From Solibacteraceae bacterium (GTDB taxonomy: Bacteria > Acidobacteriota > Terriglobia > Bryobacterales > Bryobacteraceae), in the NCBI GenBank assembly GCA_026984795.1, contig JALSRK010000076.1, forward strand, positions 1-64,000: a stretch of DNA of 64,000 bases, given 5' to 3'. The position numbers and the translations under genes were made by a program. Below are positions 19,046 through 28,481 of this stretch, piece after piece (position 1 is the first letter of the stretch; the number at the start of each line of letters is the position of its first letter). The notes beneath the pieces were generated by a model. The model did no database searches and was not told the DNA's origin. It saw only the letters and a program-made list of their open reading frames with translations.

Positions 19046-21535
19046 ATGCTGGCCCGGCTCGGTGCGTTCCTCGTCGTTTCGGCATGGACTCTGGCGGCGC
19101 AAATCCCCGCCCCCGCTGACTATTTGGGCTTCGAGCCGGGCGAAGACTACAAACTGGCCGACTTCGCCCAGATCAGCGGCTACTTCCAAACGCTCGACCG
19201 GGCGAGCGAGCGGGTGAAGCTGGTGGAGTTCGGGCGTTCGAGCGAGGGCCGGCCGATGTACGTGGCCTTCATTTCGTCGCCGGAGAACCTGGCGGCGCTC
19301 GAGCGCTGGCGTGACGTCTCGCGGCGGCTGGCGCTGGGCGAGGCGGGCAAGGAAGAGGCTCGGGAGCTGGCGCGGGAGGGCAAGGCGATCGTCTGGATCG
19401 ACTCCGGTCTGCACGCCACCGAGGTCGCCCCGGTCCAGCACGCTCCCGTCCTCGCCTACCGCCTGGCGACCGGCGAGAGCGAAGAGATCCAGCGCATCCT
19501 CGACAACGTCGTCCTGATGCAGGCGCCGGTGATCAATCCCGACGGGCTGGACTGGGTGGTGGAGTGGTACCGCGGCAACCTCGGCACGCCCTACGAGCTG
19601 GCCCCGCTTCCCCGGCTCTACCAGAAGTACGCCGGCCACGACAACAACCGCGATTGGTTCATGCTGAACCTCGCCGAAACCCGCCACGTCACCCGGCTGC
19701 TGTTCCGCGAATGGTTCCCGCAGATCGTTTACAACCAGCACCAACAGCCGGCCTTTCCGGCCCGCATCTTCGTGCCGCCTTATGCGGAGCCCCTGAATCC
19801 GAACATCCCGGCCGCGGTAGTGGAGGGCGTCAACCGGATCGGCGCGGCGATGAGGGAGCGTTTCGCCCGGGAGGACAAGCCGGGCGTCATCTCCTACCTG
19901 AGCTTCGATGCCTGGTGGAACGGCGGGCTGCGGACGGCGCCGGCCTTCCACAACATGCACGGCATCCTCACCGAAACCGCCGCCGGCGTCTACGCGACTC
20001 CTCGCGAAGACAAGCGTGGCGACCTGCCGAAGCGCTTCCGCAACGGGCTTCCGGCGGACCGGCCGTCAGTGATGTACCCGCGCCCGTGGCTCGGTGGGCG
20101 CTGGGGCGTACGCGAGGCGATCGACTACATGCTCACCGCCGATTTCGCGCTGCTCGAGTTCGCCGCGGCCCATCGCGAGCGCCTGCTGCTCAAGGCCTAC
20201 GAGCTGGCGCGCGAGGCGATCCGCACGGGCCAGCAAGGCAATCCGTTCGCCTACGTCGTGCCGCGGGAGCAATGGGACTTCTCTGCCGCCCTGGAGATGC
20301 TGCGGCGGCTCCAGTGGGCCGGCGTCTCGGTCCATCGCGCCCGCGAGGCGTTCACGGCGGGCGGCAACGAGTACGCGGCCGGCAGTTACGTGCTCCTGGC
20401 GGCGCAGCCCTTCCGGGCGTACCTGGTGGACCTGATGGAACCCCAGGACTACCCCGACGCCGACGGCAAGACGGTGAAGCGCCCTTACGACGTCGCCGGT
20501 TGGACGCTGCGTATGAGCATGGGGGTGGAGGCCGACCGGATTGACGAGCCTTTCGAGGCCGATTTGGAGCCCGTCGAAGAGATTCCGGCGCCCGGCGATT
20601 CTTACGACCACCGCGAGATCCAGTCGTTCGTGACGACGGCGGAAGCGCTGGCCGAGGGGCGCCGGGTGCGGTGGAGCGAGAGCGGGGAGATTCTGGTGAA
20701 GGGCCGGGCGGAGCCGGAGGCGTTCCGGGCGGCGCGGTGGGAGCTGCGGCGGCCGCGGGTGGCGCTCTACGTGCCGTGGACGGCGAACATCGACACCGGC
20801 TGGACGCGGTGGATGCTGGACGCCTTCCGAGTCCCGTACCGGGTGGTGCGCAACCGCGACGTGAAGGCGGGCGGGCTGCGGCGGTCGTTCGACACGCTGA
20901 TCCTGGCCTCCCAGGATCCGATGTCGATTCTGCACGGCTACCGGTGCGGCGAACCCACGCGGAAGCGAAAGCCGGAACTCGACGCCGTGTCCCAGCAGCG
21001 GCCCGAATACTGCGGCGGCATCGGCATCGCGGGATTGGCGGAGTTGGAGCGGTTCGTCCGGCAAGGCGGTACGCTGATCACCTTCGGCGAGGCCGCGCGG
21101 CTGCCGGCGGAGATGTTTCCCCTGGGGCTGCGCGACGTCGCCCGCTCCTCCTCGCCACGATTCTCGTGCCCCGGCTCGCTGGTTCGGATCACGCTGGACA
21201 CCGCCCATCCGCTCGCCTTCGGCATGCCCGCCGAAGCATATGGATTTTGCCGCGGCGGCCAGGCCTGGGAGATCCGCCTGCTGAAAGGGGCCAATCGTGG
21301 GGAACGCGAGATCCGGGTGGCGGCGCGATACGCCAAAGACAATCTGCTGGCCAGCGGCTGGGTCTCCGGCGAGAAGGCCGCGGCCGGCAAGGCCGTTCTG
21401 TTGGAAGCCCGGCACGGACAGGGCCGGGTCGTGTTGTTCGGATTCCGGCCGCAGTTTCGAGGGCAGACCTTCGGCACGATGAAGCTGGTGCTCAACGCCA
21501 TCTATTTGGCTTCGGCCCGGGAGCTGGGAGAATGA
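19046..21535 (+). CDS. Exported M14-family zinc carboxypeptidase-like protein
   Basis: Product of 829 aa with signal peptide MLARLGAFLVVSAWTLAAQ. The M14 zinc motif HxxE is H123-E126 (DSGLHATEVAP), and the third ligand is probably in YNQHQQPAF; INPDGLDWV and HDNNRDWFML are the usual substrate-pocket segments. The C-terminal 300 residues form a glutamine-amidotransferase-like domain (LYVPWTANIDTGWTRWML, GGTLITFGEA, GRVVLFGFRPQFRGQ), as in acidobacterial secreted M14 proteins. TATGAT at 19030-19035 lies 10 bases before the ATG, so the mRNA is probably leaderless. Its TGA overlaps the next ATG (ATGA), starting a three-gene operon. Confidence 0.85.
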   Translation: MLARLGAFLVVSAWTLAAQIPAPADYLGFEPGEDYKLADFAQISGYFQTLDRASERVKLVEFGRSSEGRPMYVAFISSPENLAALERWRDVSRRLALGEAGKEEARELAREGKAIVWIDSGLHATEVAPVQHAPVLAYRLATGESEEIQRILDNVVLMQAPVINPDGLDWVVEWYRGNLGTPYELAPLPRLYQKYAGHDNNRDWFMLNLAETRHVTRLLFREWFPQIVYNQHQQPAFPARIFVPPYAEPLNPNIPAAVVEGVNRIGAAMRERFAREDKPGVISYLSFDAWWNGGLRTAPAFHNMHGILTETAAGVYATPREDKRGDLPKRFRNGLPADRPSVMYPRPWLGGRWGVREAIDYMLTADFALLEFAAAHRERLLLKAYELAREAIRTGQQGNPFAYVVPREQWDFSAALEMLRRLQWAGVSVHRAREAFTAGGNEYAAGSYVLLAAQPFRAYLVDLMEPQDYPDADGKTVKRPYDVAGWTLRMSMGVEADRIDEPFEADLEPVEEIPAPGDSYDHREIQSFVTTAEALAEGRRVRWSESGEILVKGRAEPEAFRAARWELRRPRVALYVPWTANIDTGWTRWMLDAFRVPYRVVRNRDVKAGGLRRSFDTLILASQDPMSILHGYRCGEPTRKRKPELDAVSQQRPEYCGGIGIAGLAELERFVRQGGTLITFGEAARLPAEMFPLGLRDVARSSSPRFSCPGSLVRITLDTAHPLAFGMPAEAYGFCRGGQAWEIRLLKGANRGEREIRVAARYAKDNLLASGWVSGEKAAAGKAVLLEARHGQGRVVLFGFRPQFRGQTFGTMKLVLNAIYLASARELGE

Positions 21536-22575
21536 GCCGGACCTTCCGCGTCGGCGTCACGCCGGACTTCTACCGCGACGCCAAGGGCCGCTTCGAGGCG
21601 GCGCTCGAAGGGGAGCTCGGGCCCGTGGAAGGCGTCGAGTACGGGCCGATGCCCCCGCAGCCGGACGGCGTTGCCACGCCGGAGGCGCTGGACGGCTATG
21701 ACGGCATCTTCGCCCTGGGGCTGCGGATCACGCGGCGGAGCGTCGAAGGGGTGAGGAGGACGGCGATCGTCGCCCGCTGGGGCGTCGGCTACGACCGCAT
21801 CGACGTGGCGGCGCTGACCGAGGCGGGAATCGCGCTGGCGACCACGCCCGAGGCCGTCAAGCGGCCGGTGGCCGAGGCGATCCTCGCCTTGATCTTCGCC
21901 GTTTCGAAGAATCTCCTCCTCCAGGACCGTACAGTCCGCGGCGGCGGCTGGCGCGGCGACCTTCCCGGACTCGGGGCCGACCTGGCCGGTAGCGTGCTCG
22001 GCTCCGTCGGTTGCGGCAACATCGCCCGCGAGATGTTCCGGATGGCGGCGGGACTGGGGTTCCGGCGGCGGATCGCCTGCGATCCGTACGTCGCGCCAGA
22101 AACGGCGGCGGAACTGGGAGTGGAACTCGTCCCGATGGAGACCGTGTTCCGCGAGAGCGACTATGTCGCAGTGAACGTCCCGCTGAACGACGAGACGCGG
22201 GGGATGATCGGCGCCGAGCACCTCCGGCTGATGAAGCCCTCGGCCTTTTTCATCAACACCGCGCGGGGCGCGGTCGTCCGGGAGGCGGATCTCGTGCGGG
22301 CGCTCGAGGAGGGCTGGATCCGCGGGGCGGGCCTGGACGTCTTCGCCGAGGAGCCGCTGCCCGCCGGACATCCACTCACCCGGCTCGACAACGTCGTTTT
22401 GGCGCCCCACGCGCTCGCCTGGACCCAGGGGCTGGTGCGCGACAACGGCGTCGAGGCCTGCCGCAACCTGCTGGCGGTGGCCCGGGGCGAGCCGCCGCCG
22501 GGACTGGTAAACCGGGAGGTGCTCGAGAACCCGGCCTTTCAGGCCAAGCTCGCCCGTTATCGGGGGGAACGATGA
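21532..22575 (+). CDS. D-isomer-specific 2-hydroxyacid dehydrogenase
   Basis: NAD(P)-dependent dehydrogenase of 347 aa interconverting a 2-oxoacid and a D-2-hydroxyacid. The dinucleotide motif is GSVGCGNIA, the catalytic Arg is in FINTARGAVVRE, the Glu in DVFAEEPLP and the His in VLAPHALAWT. The ATG is fixed by the ATGA overlap with the peptidase stop, and it in turn overlaps the aldolase start by four bases. Together with the aldolase downstream it probably handles a keto-deoxy sugar acid or a small hydroxyacid (inference). Confidence 0.88.
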   Translation: MSRTFRVGVTPDFYRDAKGRFEAALEGELGPVEGVEYGPMPPQPDGVATPEALDGYDGIFALGLRITRRSVEGVRRTAIVARWGVGYDRIDVAALTEAGIALATTPEAVKRPVAEAILALIFAVSKNLLLQDRTVRGGGWRGDLPGLGADLAGSVLGSVGCGNIAREMFRMAAGLGFRRRIACDPYVAPETAAELGVELVPMETVFRESDYVAVNVPLNDETRGMIGAEHLRLMKPSAFFINTARGAVVREADLVRALEEGWIRGAGLDVFAEEPLPAGHPLTRLDNVVLAPHALAWTQGLVRDNGVEACRNLLAVARGEPPPGLVNREVLENPAFQAKLARYRGER

Positions 22576-23354
22576 AACCGAACCGCTTGCAGCAAGTCTT
22601 GGCCGAAGGGCGCGTGCCCGCCGGCCATATGATCTCCGAGTTCGCCACCCGGGGGATCGCCAAGATCGTCGAGGCGGCGGGCCTCGATTTCGTGCTCCTG
22701 GACATGGAACACACCGGCCACGGCATCGCTAGGATCGCCGACCTGCTGGCCTGGTTCAAAGCGACTCCAGTGGCCCCGATCGTCCGCGTGCCGCAGCCGC
22801 ACTACCACTTCCTGGCGCGGGTGATGGACGCCGGGGCGCTGGGAGTGATGGTCCCCAACGTGGAGACGGCGGAGGAGGCGAAGAGCGTTGTCGATGCCGT
22901 CAAGTACGCCCCGCTCGGCCGCCGCGGCGTGGGCCTGGGCACGGCGCACACCGACTACGTCATGCCGAAGGATCCCGGCCGGTACTTCGAGGAGGCGAAC
23001 CGGGCCACCACGGTGATCTGCCAGATCGAGTCCGAGCAGGGCCTGGCGAACGCCGACGCGATCGCCGCCGTCGAGGGCGTGGACATCTTATGGGTAGGGC
23101 ACTACGACTTGACGATGTCCATGGGCATGCCGGGCGACTTCCGGGCGCCGCGGTTCCTCGAGGCCATGAAGCGAGTGGCCGGGGCGGCCAAACGTCATGG
23201 GAAGTCCGCCGGCATCCAGCCCGGGAACCTCGATCAGGCCGCCGAATGGTTCGCGCTCGGCTTCAACGTCTTTTCCTGGGGCGCCGACGCCGCCGTTTAC
23301 GGGCGGGCGTTGCGGGAGGCGATCGGCGCGCTGCGGGACTGCTGCGGCGGCTAG
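22572..23354 (+). CDS. HpcH/HpaI-family aldolase
   Basis: Class II (divalent-metal, pyruvate) aldolase of 260 aa, similar to 2-keto-3-deoxyglucarate and 4-hydroxy-2-oxoheptanedioate aldolases. The motifs are FVLLDMEHTGHG near the N-terminus, RVPQPHYHFLARVMDAGALGV (metal and pyruvate site) and ICQIESEQGLANAD with the metal-binding Glu. The start is set by a four-base overlap with the dehydrogenase. As the last gene of the operon it would release pyruvate plus an aldehyde, which pairs logically with the dehydrogenase upstream. Confidence 0.87.
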   Translation: MKPNRLQQVLAEGRVPAGHMISEFATRGIAKIVEAAGLDFVLLDMEHTGHGIARIADLLAWFKATPVAPIVRVPQPHYHFLARVMDAGALGVMVPNVETAEEAKSVVDAVKYAPLGRRGVGLGTAHTDYVMPKDPGRYFEEANRATTVICQIESEQGLANADAIAAVEGVDILWVGHYDLTMSMGMPGDFRAPRFLEAMKRVAGAAKRHGKSAGIQPGNLDQAAEWFALGFNVFSWGADAAVYGRALREAIGALRDCCGG

Positions 23355-23444
23355 CTCTTGCGCGGCGGCCGTCCCGGACCCGGCCCTCCGGCTGTCCACC
23401 GGCAATCCGCACTCGCGCCCCAGTCCCGCTCGGTGGACGAGTCC

Positions 23445-23474
23445 TTGACGGCGGCCCCAGGCTCCGGGCATAAT
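23445..23474 (+). promoter_or_regulatory. Promoter of the MarR gene
   Basis: TTGACG (23445-23450), an 18-base spacer and CATAAT (23469-23474) make the clearest sigma-70-type promoter in this region. The ribosome-binding site TTAGGAG follows directly, and the ATG is at 23492. An autorepressing MarR dimer would be expected to bind across this site. Confidence 0.6.
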
Positions 23475-23491
23475 TTAGGAGTCCGAAATAT

Positions 23492-24175
23492 ATGCCCCGG
23501 CCGGTGAACAACGACGGCGCCCTCCGCAGCTTCGAGGAGGCTTCGGGAAGCCTCGAGGAGCGCATCTGCGCTGCTTTGGCGAAACTGGCGCTGGCGGCCC
23601 GCCACGACTACCGGCGCCGGGCGTCAGCCGAAGGGCTCTCAGTCATTCAGGCTCAAGCTCTGAGCCTGCTGGCCCGGGAAGGGCCCGTGGAGATAGGGCG
23701 GCTGGCTTCGCGGCTCGCCTTGACGCCGGCCACGGTGAGCGATTCGGTAGCCGCGCTGGAGCGCCGGGGGCTCGTGGGCCGGAAACCCGGCGCCGGCGAC
23801 CGCCGGCGCGTGCGCGTAGAGGCCACCGCCCGGGGCAAGCGCTTGGGCGCTTCCATGATGCTCTGGCCGGAGATCTTCCAGGGCGCGGTCGGCGGGCTGG
23901 ATGAGGCGGAGAAGGCAGTTCTGTTCCGAGTCCTGGCGAAGATGATTCTCACGCTGCTCGAGCGGGGAACCATCCAGCAGGCCCGCATCTGCTTCACCTG
24001 CGCTTACTTCCGGCCGAACGTCCACGAGAACGCAGACCGGCCCCACCACTGCGCCTTGGTGGACGTTCCGCTCGGGTTCGCTTCCTTCCGGCTGGACTGT
24101 CCGGACCACGAAGCGGGCCTTTCGGCCGCCGGGGCGCTGGCGGAGTTGGATGGCTGGCTGAGGGTGGCGCGATGA
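23492..24175 (+). CDS. MarR-family regulator with four-cysteine C-terminal extension
   Basis: Regulator of 227 aa. A standard MarR winged helix (SVIQAQALSLLAREGPVEI, RLALTPATVSDSVAALERRG, then DRRRVRVEATARG in the wing) is followed by an unusual tail with C167-x2-C170, C187 and C203 in the contexts CFTCAYF, PHHCAL and LDCPDH. Four cysteines with nearby histidines suggest a bound Fe-S cluster or zinc, hence redox, NO or metal sensing. The promoter at 23445 and the ribosome-binding site TTAGGAG define the start. A cytochrome P460 gene lies 131 bases downstream on the same strand and is its likely target (inference). Confidence 0.85.
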   Translation: MPRPVNNDGALRSFEEASGSLEERICAALAKLALAARHDYRRRASAEGLSVIQAQALSLLAREGPVEIGRLASRLALTPATVSDSVAALERRGLVGRKPGAGDRRRVRVEATARGKRLGASMMLWPEIFQGAVGGLDEAEKAVLFRVLAKMILTLLERGTIQQARICFTCAYFRPNVHENADRPHHCALVDVPLGFASFRLDCPDHEAGLSAAGALAELDGWLRVAR

Positions 24176-24306
24176 GCGCCCGTTTCGTTTGCGGGCGGGC
24201 GCCGAAACAACGGTCTCGGGGAGGACTTGCAATCATGAAGGCAATTTTCCAATACCCGGGCTGAGATGGCCTGCGGAACCTTCAACGAAACTCAGGAGGG
24301 AGACTC

Positions 24307-24798
24307 ATGAAAGCAGGGTCTGCTGTTTTCGTCCTTGCCGCGGCGGCGGCCGTGGCGTGGCTGCCGGCGCTGGGAGCCGGCGAGGGCAAGGTGGACTATC
24401 CGGAGGGCTACCGCGAGTGGACCCACGTGAAGTCGATGGTGATCGAGAAGGGACATCCGCTCTATGACTCCTTCGGAGGAATCCATCACATCTACGCCAA
24501 CGCCAAGGCCCTGGCCGCGATGAAGGCGGGCGGACCGTATCCCGACGGCGCGGTGCTGGTCTTCGATCTTCTCGAAGCCGTCAAGACCGAGGACCATGCC
24601 ATCGTCGAAGGCGCCCGCAAGGTGGTGGGCGTGATGCAGAAGGACTCGAAACGGTTCGCCGCCACCGGCGGTTGGGGCTTCGAAGGCTTCAAGGGCGACA
24701 CCCGCGAGCGGGCCGTCACCGACGCCGAGACCGCCTGCTTCGGCTGCCACGCCGCCAAGAAAGACCAGGATTACGTCTTCAGCGCATACCGGCGTTGA
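24307..24798 (+). CDS. Cytochrome P460-family periplasmic c-type heme protein
   Basis: Secreted monoheme protein of 163 aa. The signal peptide is AVFVLAAAAAVAWLPALGA and the heme c site is CFGCH near residue 140, with YPEGYREWTHVKS and GGIHHIYAN at the N-terminus as in cytochrome P460. Family members oxidise hydroxylamine and NO, or bind NO. AGGAGGGAG precedes the ATG. Between the MarR gene and this one is a nine-codon ORF (MKAIFQYPG, 24235-24264) with its own GGGGAGGA, and an inverted repeat TTGC-N10-GCAA at 24227-24244 that could be an operator. Context suggests NO or hydroxylamine detoxification under MarR control. Confidence 0.82.
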   Translation: MKAGSAVFVLAAAAAVAWLPALGAGEGKVDYPEGYREWTHVKSMVIEKGHPLYDSFGGIHHIYANAKALAAMKAGGPYPDGAVLVFDLLEAVKTEDHAIVEGARKVVGVMQKDSKRFAATGGWGFEGFKGDTRERAVTDAETACFGCHAAKKDQDYVFSAYRR

Positions 24799-24825
24799 TG
24801 GCCGCTGACGGCCGGAGGAGCCGGG

Positions 24826-24845
24826 GGCCGCCACGGCCGGCGGCC
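24826..24845 (+). terminator. Hairpin after the P460 gene
   Basis: GGCCGCC and GGCGGCC pair perfectly over a six-base loop 28 bases after the stop codon. No U-tract follows, so it is at best a weak intrinsic terminator or a 3'-end stabiliser. Confidence 0.35.
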
Positions 24846-24985
24846 TCTGCGCTTTGACGGCCGCTTCCTCGGCACTGCCTGCAGAGGCCGGACCGACGCC
24901 GTCCAGGGCCGCTCTCCGGCGCAAGCGTGGAGCCGACGCCGGGCGGAACTGCGCCGGGCCGCGCCCGCCGCCGGTCCCTTGCAAG

Positions 24986-25706
24986 CTACCGTCTTCGAAA
25001 GCTGAACTCGGGCAGGTAATCCAGAATCGCCAGGTCCTCATCGACGATCCGCTCGTTGAACCGGGCTTCGACTTTGGCGGCCTTTTCGGGCCCGACGGCC
25101 TGAGACAGCAGCGGACCTTTGTCGATGTGCGCGTAGTTGTCGATCAAGATGACAAGGGTCCATTCGTTGGGGCTTCCGCCCAAGACGGTCTGGTACGTCA
25201 AGAGGGCCGGGTGGCCGTCGAGCTTCTCGAAGGCCGGGATCAACTCCTTGACGGGCATTGCATACTCAGCCTGTTTGCCCGGCCGGACCCGAACCTTACG
25301 CATGACGGCGTGTTTGTACGGGGCGCCGTTCCCGTTGTCGTAGCTCAGTCCCGCTGGAAGCGTCGTGGCGGTGGTGCGCACGCCGGTTACGCAGTGCCGC
25401 AGGCGCTGGTGGGGGCACGGCGTAGTCTTCCGGCGCCATCACCGCCATGACGGGCGGCTTGCCGTCGTACTCGGCGAACTTGCGGATCGGGGCGACGAAG
25501 ATGTACTGGTACGCGTCGCCGAAGCTCCCGGCGCGCCCGGCGGCGATGAACTCCAGGCCGCTCTTCTCCGCCGCGGGCAGCCAGTGGGTCCGGAGAAGGT
25601 CCTGGAACGCGGTGTCCATCTCGGGTTTCACGTCCACGTAAGTCAGGCTCAGCCGGACGGGCAGTTCGTTTTGCGCCGCCGACGGAACGGTGAGGAACAG
25701 TACCAT
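24986..25706 (-). pseudogene. Secreted protein gene with a one-base frameshift
   Basis: Two minus-strand frames together make one protein. The first (from 25706) has a short signal-like start (MVLFLTVPSAAQ) and runs through GLEFIAAGRAGSFGDAYQYI to PEDYAVPP. The second resumes with TGVRTTATTLPAGLSYDNG and ends DYLPEFSFRRR at 24986. The break is at a run of five G (25411-25415); with four, the two halves fuse smoothly (DYAVPHQRLRHCVTGVRTT). The restored product is about 239 aa with duplicated ABM-like or NIPSNAP-like halves (FAEYD, PAFEKLDGHPALL), a tentative reading. It is either a recent pseudogene or a homopolymer sequencing error. Confidence 0.65.
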
Positions 25707-25992
25707 CGCCGAAACTGCGAACGATTTGGTTTTTCAGCTCATGAAAAGCATCCCCTCTCAGCCGTTGGACGTCCCAGGGCTTGCACCCACGCCAGCCCGC
25801 GAGGACTGTAATTGCGAGAGAAGAAGCCGCCCGAAGGGGGGCGGAATTCCACCCCGCCCTGCGGCCGTTTCGGCTGGCGCGGAGGCAGGCTGCGGCGGGG
25901 GCGCCGGTTATCCCCCGGGCAATTGCCATGGCAGCGTCAGAGGCCGCATCGCGTATCTTGACCGGGCGTTTTTCCGCATAGGAAAGTAGACT

Positions 25993-28455
25993 ATGCGCAT
26001 GCAAATCCTGGGTCTTGGCGTCACTGCCGCCGCGAGGTGGTTGGCGGCGGGCTTGGCTGTGTGGGCGGTGGCGGCTCCAGCCGCCGACTACGCCGCTTAC
26101 GACGGCAAGCGCACGGTTGTGCACGTCGGGACGGCCGCCCCGGCGGTGATCGAGCTGACGTTGTGGGAGGGTAAGATCGTCACCGGCGACCAGGTCCCGT
26201 ATGAGAAGCAGCCGGGAGACCGGATGGAGGTCTACGGCGTGCACCGCTGGATTTACCGGAACGGGCGCCTCTACGGCGCGCTCGTGGGCCGTGAAGGGCG
26301 GCTGGTGCAGTTGATGAGCCGCTATGTGGGGGACCGCATCGACGGCGTATGGGCGAGCGCCCCATCGAGCTACGCCGTCTCCTCGCCGGATGATCCGGCT
26401 TACGCGGAGCCGCGGGTCCCGCAGGCCGTCTACCGAAAGACCAAGCCGATGGACGCCGGGATGGTGGGTCCGGACCCGTGGCAATTCGACTCGCCTACCG
26501 AGACGATGGTCTACTTGCGGCTGAAAGAGCCGTTGCAGGAGGGGGCCCGCTACACAGTGTCGTTTCACGGCAAGGACTTGGCGGCGGTGAGCTTCACCTA
26601 CGATCCGGCGCGCCTCCGAAGCGAGGAGGTCCACGTCTCACACATCGGTTTTCATCCCGACGACCCGGTCAAGCTGGCGTTTCTCTCGTGCTGGATGGGC
26701 GACGGCGGGGGCTGGGACTACCCGAAAGGGCTGCGCTTCGACGTGATCGACTGGGACACGGGAGAGACGGTCTACACGGGCTCGACGACCGTTTCGAAGG
26801 ACAAGAACGCTCGTGACGAGGACGCCTACGAGATCAACTACAACGGAACGACCGTCTACCAGATGGATTTCAGCGAACTGCGGCGCGAGGGCGCCTATGT
26901 CGTCTCCGTGGCCGGCGTCGGGCGCTCGTACCCGTTCCGAATCGCCCGCGATGTTTGGAGAGAAGCGTTCCGCATTTCGGCCCGGGGATTCTTCCACCAG
27001 CGCAGCGGGATCGAACTGGGACCGCCCTATACCGGGTTCCGCCGGCCGCGGCCGTTCCATCCCGCCGACGGCATGAAGATCTACGCCTCGACGTGCCCGC
27101 TGATGGCGACGGGCAACGGGATCAACTACTGGGGGACCGACCCGACGAACTTCGACTGCCTGGTGAAGGGCAAGACCAACCAGATCGTCCCGAACGCCTG
27201 GGGCGGCTACATGGACGCCGGCGACTGGGACCGGCGGATCCAGCACCTCAAAGCGGCACGCTATCTGCTCGAGCTGGCCGGGCTGTTCCCGGAATACTTC
27301 GCGCGGCTTTCGCTGAACACTCCGGAATCCGGCGACGGGCTGCCGGACGTGGTGTCGGAAGCGTTGTTCAACCTGGACTGCTACCGGCGGTTACAGACGG
27401 CGGACGGGGGTGTGCGGGGCGGCATCGAGTCCGAGGAGCACCCGCGGTGGGGTGAGACCTCCTGGCAGGAATCGCTCACAGTAATGACGTACGCTCCGGG
27501 TATCTGGTCGAGCCACATCTATGCGGCAACGGCGGCCAAGGCGGCGTGGTGGCTGCGGGAGGGGCGTCCACGGGCCGGGGCGCGGCGGGCCGAGCGGAGG
27601 GGCAGGGAGGGCCGGTGGCAACTGTCGCGGGTCTACGAGCAGAGCGCCCTGCGGGCGATGGAGTACGCCGAGCGGCATTGGAAAGAGCTGGGGCCACCGA
27701 AGGCGATGGTGGGCGGCGTGATCGACATGCGGAACCTGGCCGCGGCCGAGCTCTACCGGCTGACGGGCGACGAGCGCTGGAACCGCGTCTTCCTGGAGAC
27801 GACGGTCTTCACCGATCCGGCTGCAGACCTCTACGAGTGGCCGGAGCATGAGCAGCGGGACGCCGCCTGGGTCTACGTTCGCACCCAGCGGCCCGGCGTG
27901 GACGAGACGGTGCAAGCGAATTGCCGCCGGGCGATCCTGCGAGAGGCTGAGGAACGCGCCGCCACCGCCGCGAAGACGGGATTCCGATGGACGAAATACA
28001 AGTGGTACCCGATCGTCTGGGGCGCGTTGACGGCCACCAACGCCCTGAGCCTGTGCCGCGCCCACGCCCTGACGGGGGACGAGAAGTATCTCCGGGCGGC
28101 GATCGAGGCCTGCCTTTACGGGGCTGGAGCGAATCCGATGAACCTGTCGCTCACGACCGGTCTGGGGGTGAAGTCCGTGATCCACCCGCTGCATCTGGAT
28201 TCGCGTTTCAGCCACCAGCCGGCGCCGCCGGGCATCACTGTGGGTGGCCCGCTGGTCTACGACTACGGCAAGGACGAGAACGGGCAGAAACTCGCCGACC
28301 CATACCTGTACCCTGAGTTCAAAGAGTGGCCGACCGTCGAGGCTTATTGGGATATATTCTGGTATTCCTCGATGGCCGAGTTCACCATCCACAACCCCAT
28401 GGCCGAAGTCGCGTACGTCCGGGGATACGTGGCGGCGCTGCACGGGGAGGAGTAG
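25993..28455 (+). CDS. Glycoside hydrolase family 9 endoglucanase-like enzyme
   Basis: Secreted enzyme of 820 aa. A signal peptide (WLAAGLAVWAVAAPAAD) is followed by an Ig-like CelD_N domain (VHVSHIGFHPDDPVKLAFL to GRSYPFRIA, about 210-315) and the GH9 (alpha/alpha)6 domain. The catalytic base is in YMDAGDWDRR (D408, D411), TPESGDGLPDV follows, and the acid is probably E805 in HNPMAEVAYVRG. GH9 enzymes cut beta-1,4-glucans by inversion. The ATG at 25993 (alternative 25999) has little Shine-Dalgarno but a TAGACT -10-like box just upstream. An insert of low complexity (RPRAGARRAERRGREGR) lies near residue 535. Confidence 0.85.
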   Translation: MRMQILGLGVTAAARWLAAGLAVWAVAAPAADYAAYDGKRTVVHVGTAAPAVIELTLWEGKIVTGDQVPYEKQPGDRMEVYGVHRWIYRNGRLYGALVGREGRLVQLMSRYVGDRIDGVWASAPSSYAVSSPDDPAYAEPRVPQAVYRKTKPMDAGMVGPDPWQFDSPTETMVYLRLKEPLQEGARYTVSFHGKDLAAVSFTYDPARLRSEEVHVSHIGFHPDDPVKLAFLSCWMGDGGGWDYPKGLRFDVIDWDTGETVYTGSTTVSKDKNARDEDAYEINYNGTTVYQMDFSELRREGAYVVSVAGVGRSYPFRIARDVWREAFRISARGFFHQRSGIELGPPYTGFRRPRPFHPADGMKIYASTCPLMATGNGINYWGTDPTNFDCLVKGKTNQIVPNAWGGYMDAGDWDRRIQHLKAARYLLELAGLFPEYFARLSLNTPESGDGLPDVVSEALFNLDCYRRLQTADGGVRGGIESEEHPRWGETSWQESLTVMTYAPGIWSSHIYAATAAKAAWWLREGRPRAGARRAERRGREGRWQLSRVYEQSALRAMEYAERHWKELGPPKAMVGGVIDMRNLAAAELYRLTGDERWNRVFLETTVFTDPAADLYEWPEHEQRDAAWVYVRTQRPGVDETVQANCRRAILREAEERAATAAKTGFRWTKYKWYPIVWGALTATNALSLCRAHALTGDEKYLRAAIEACLYGAGANPMNLSLTTGLGVKSVIHPLHLDSRFSHQPAPPGITVGGPLVYDYGKDENGQKLADPYLYPEFKEWPTVEAYWDIFWYSSMAEFTIHNPMAEVAYVRGYVAALHGEE

Positions 28456-28481
28456 GGGGAGATGCGCAGCCTGCGGCCAGC

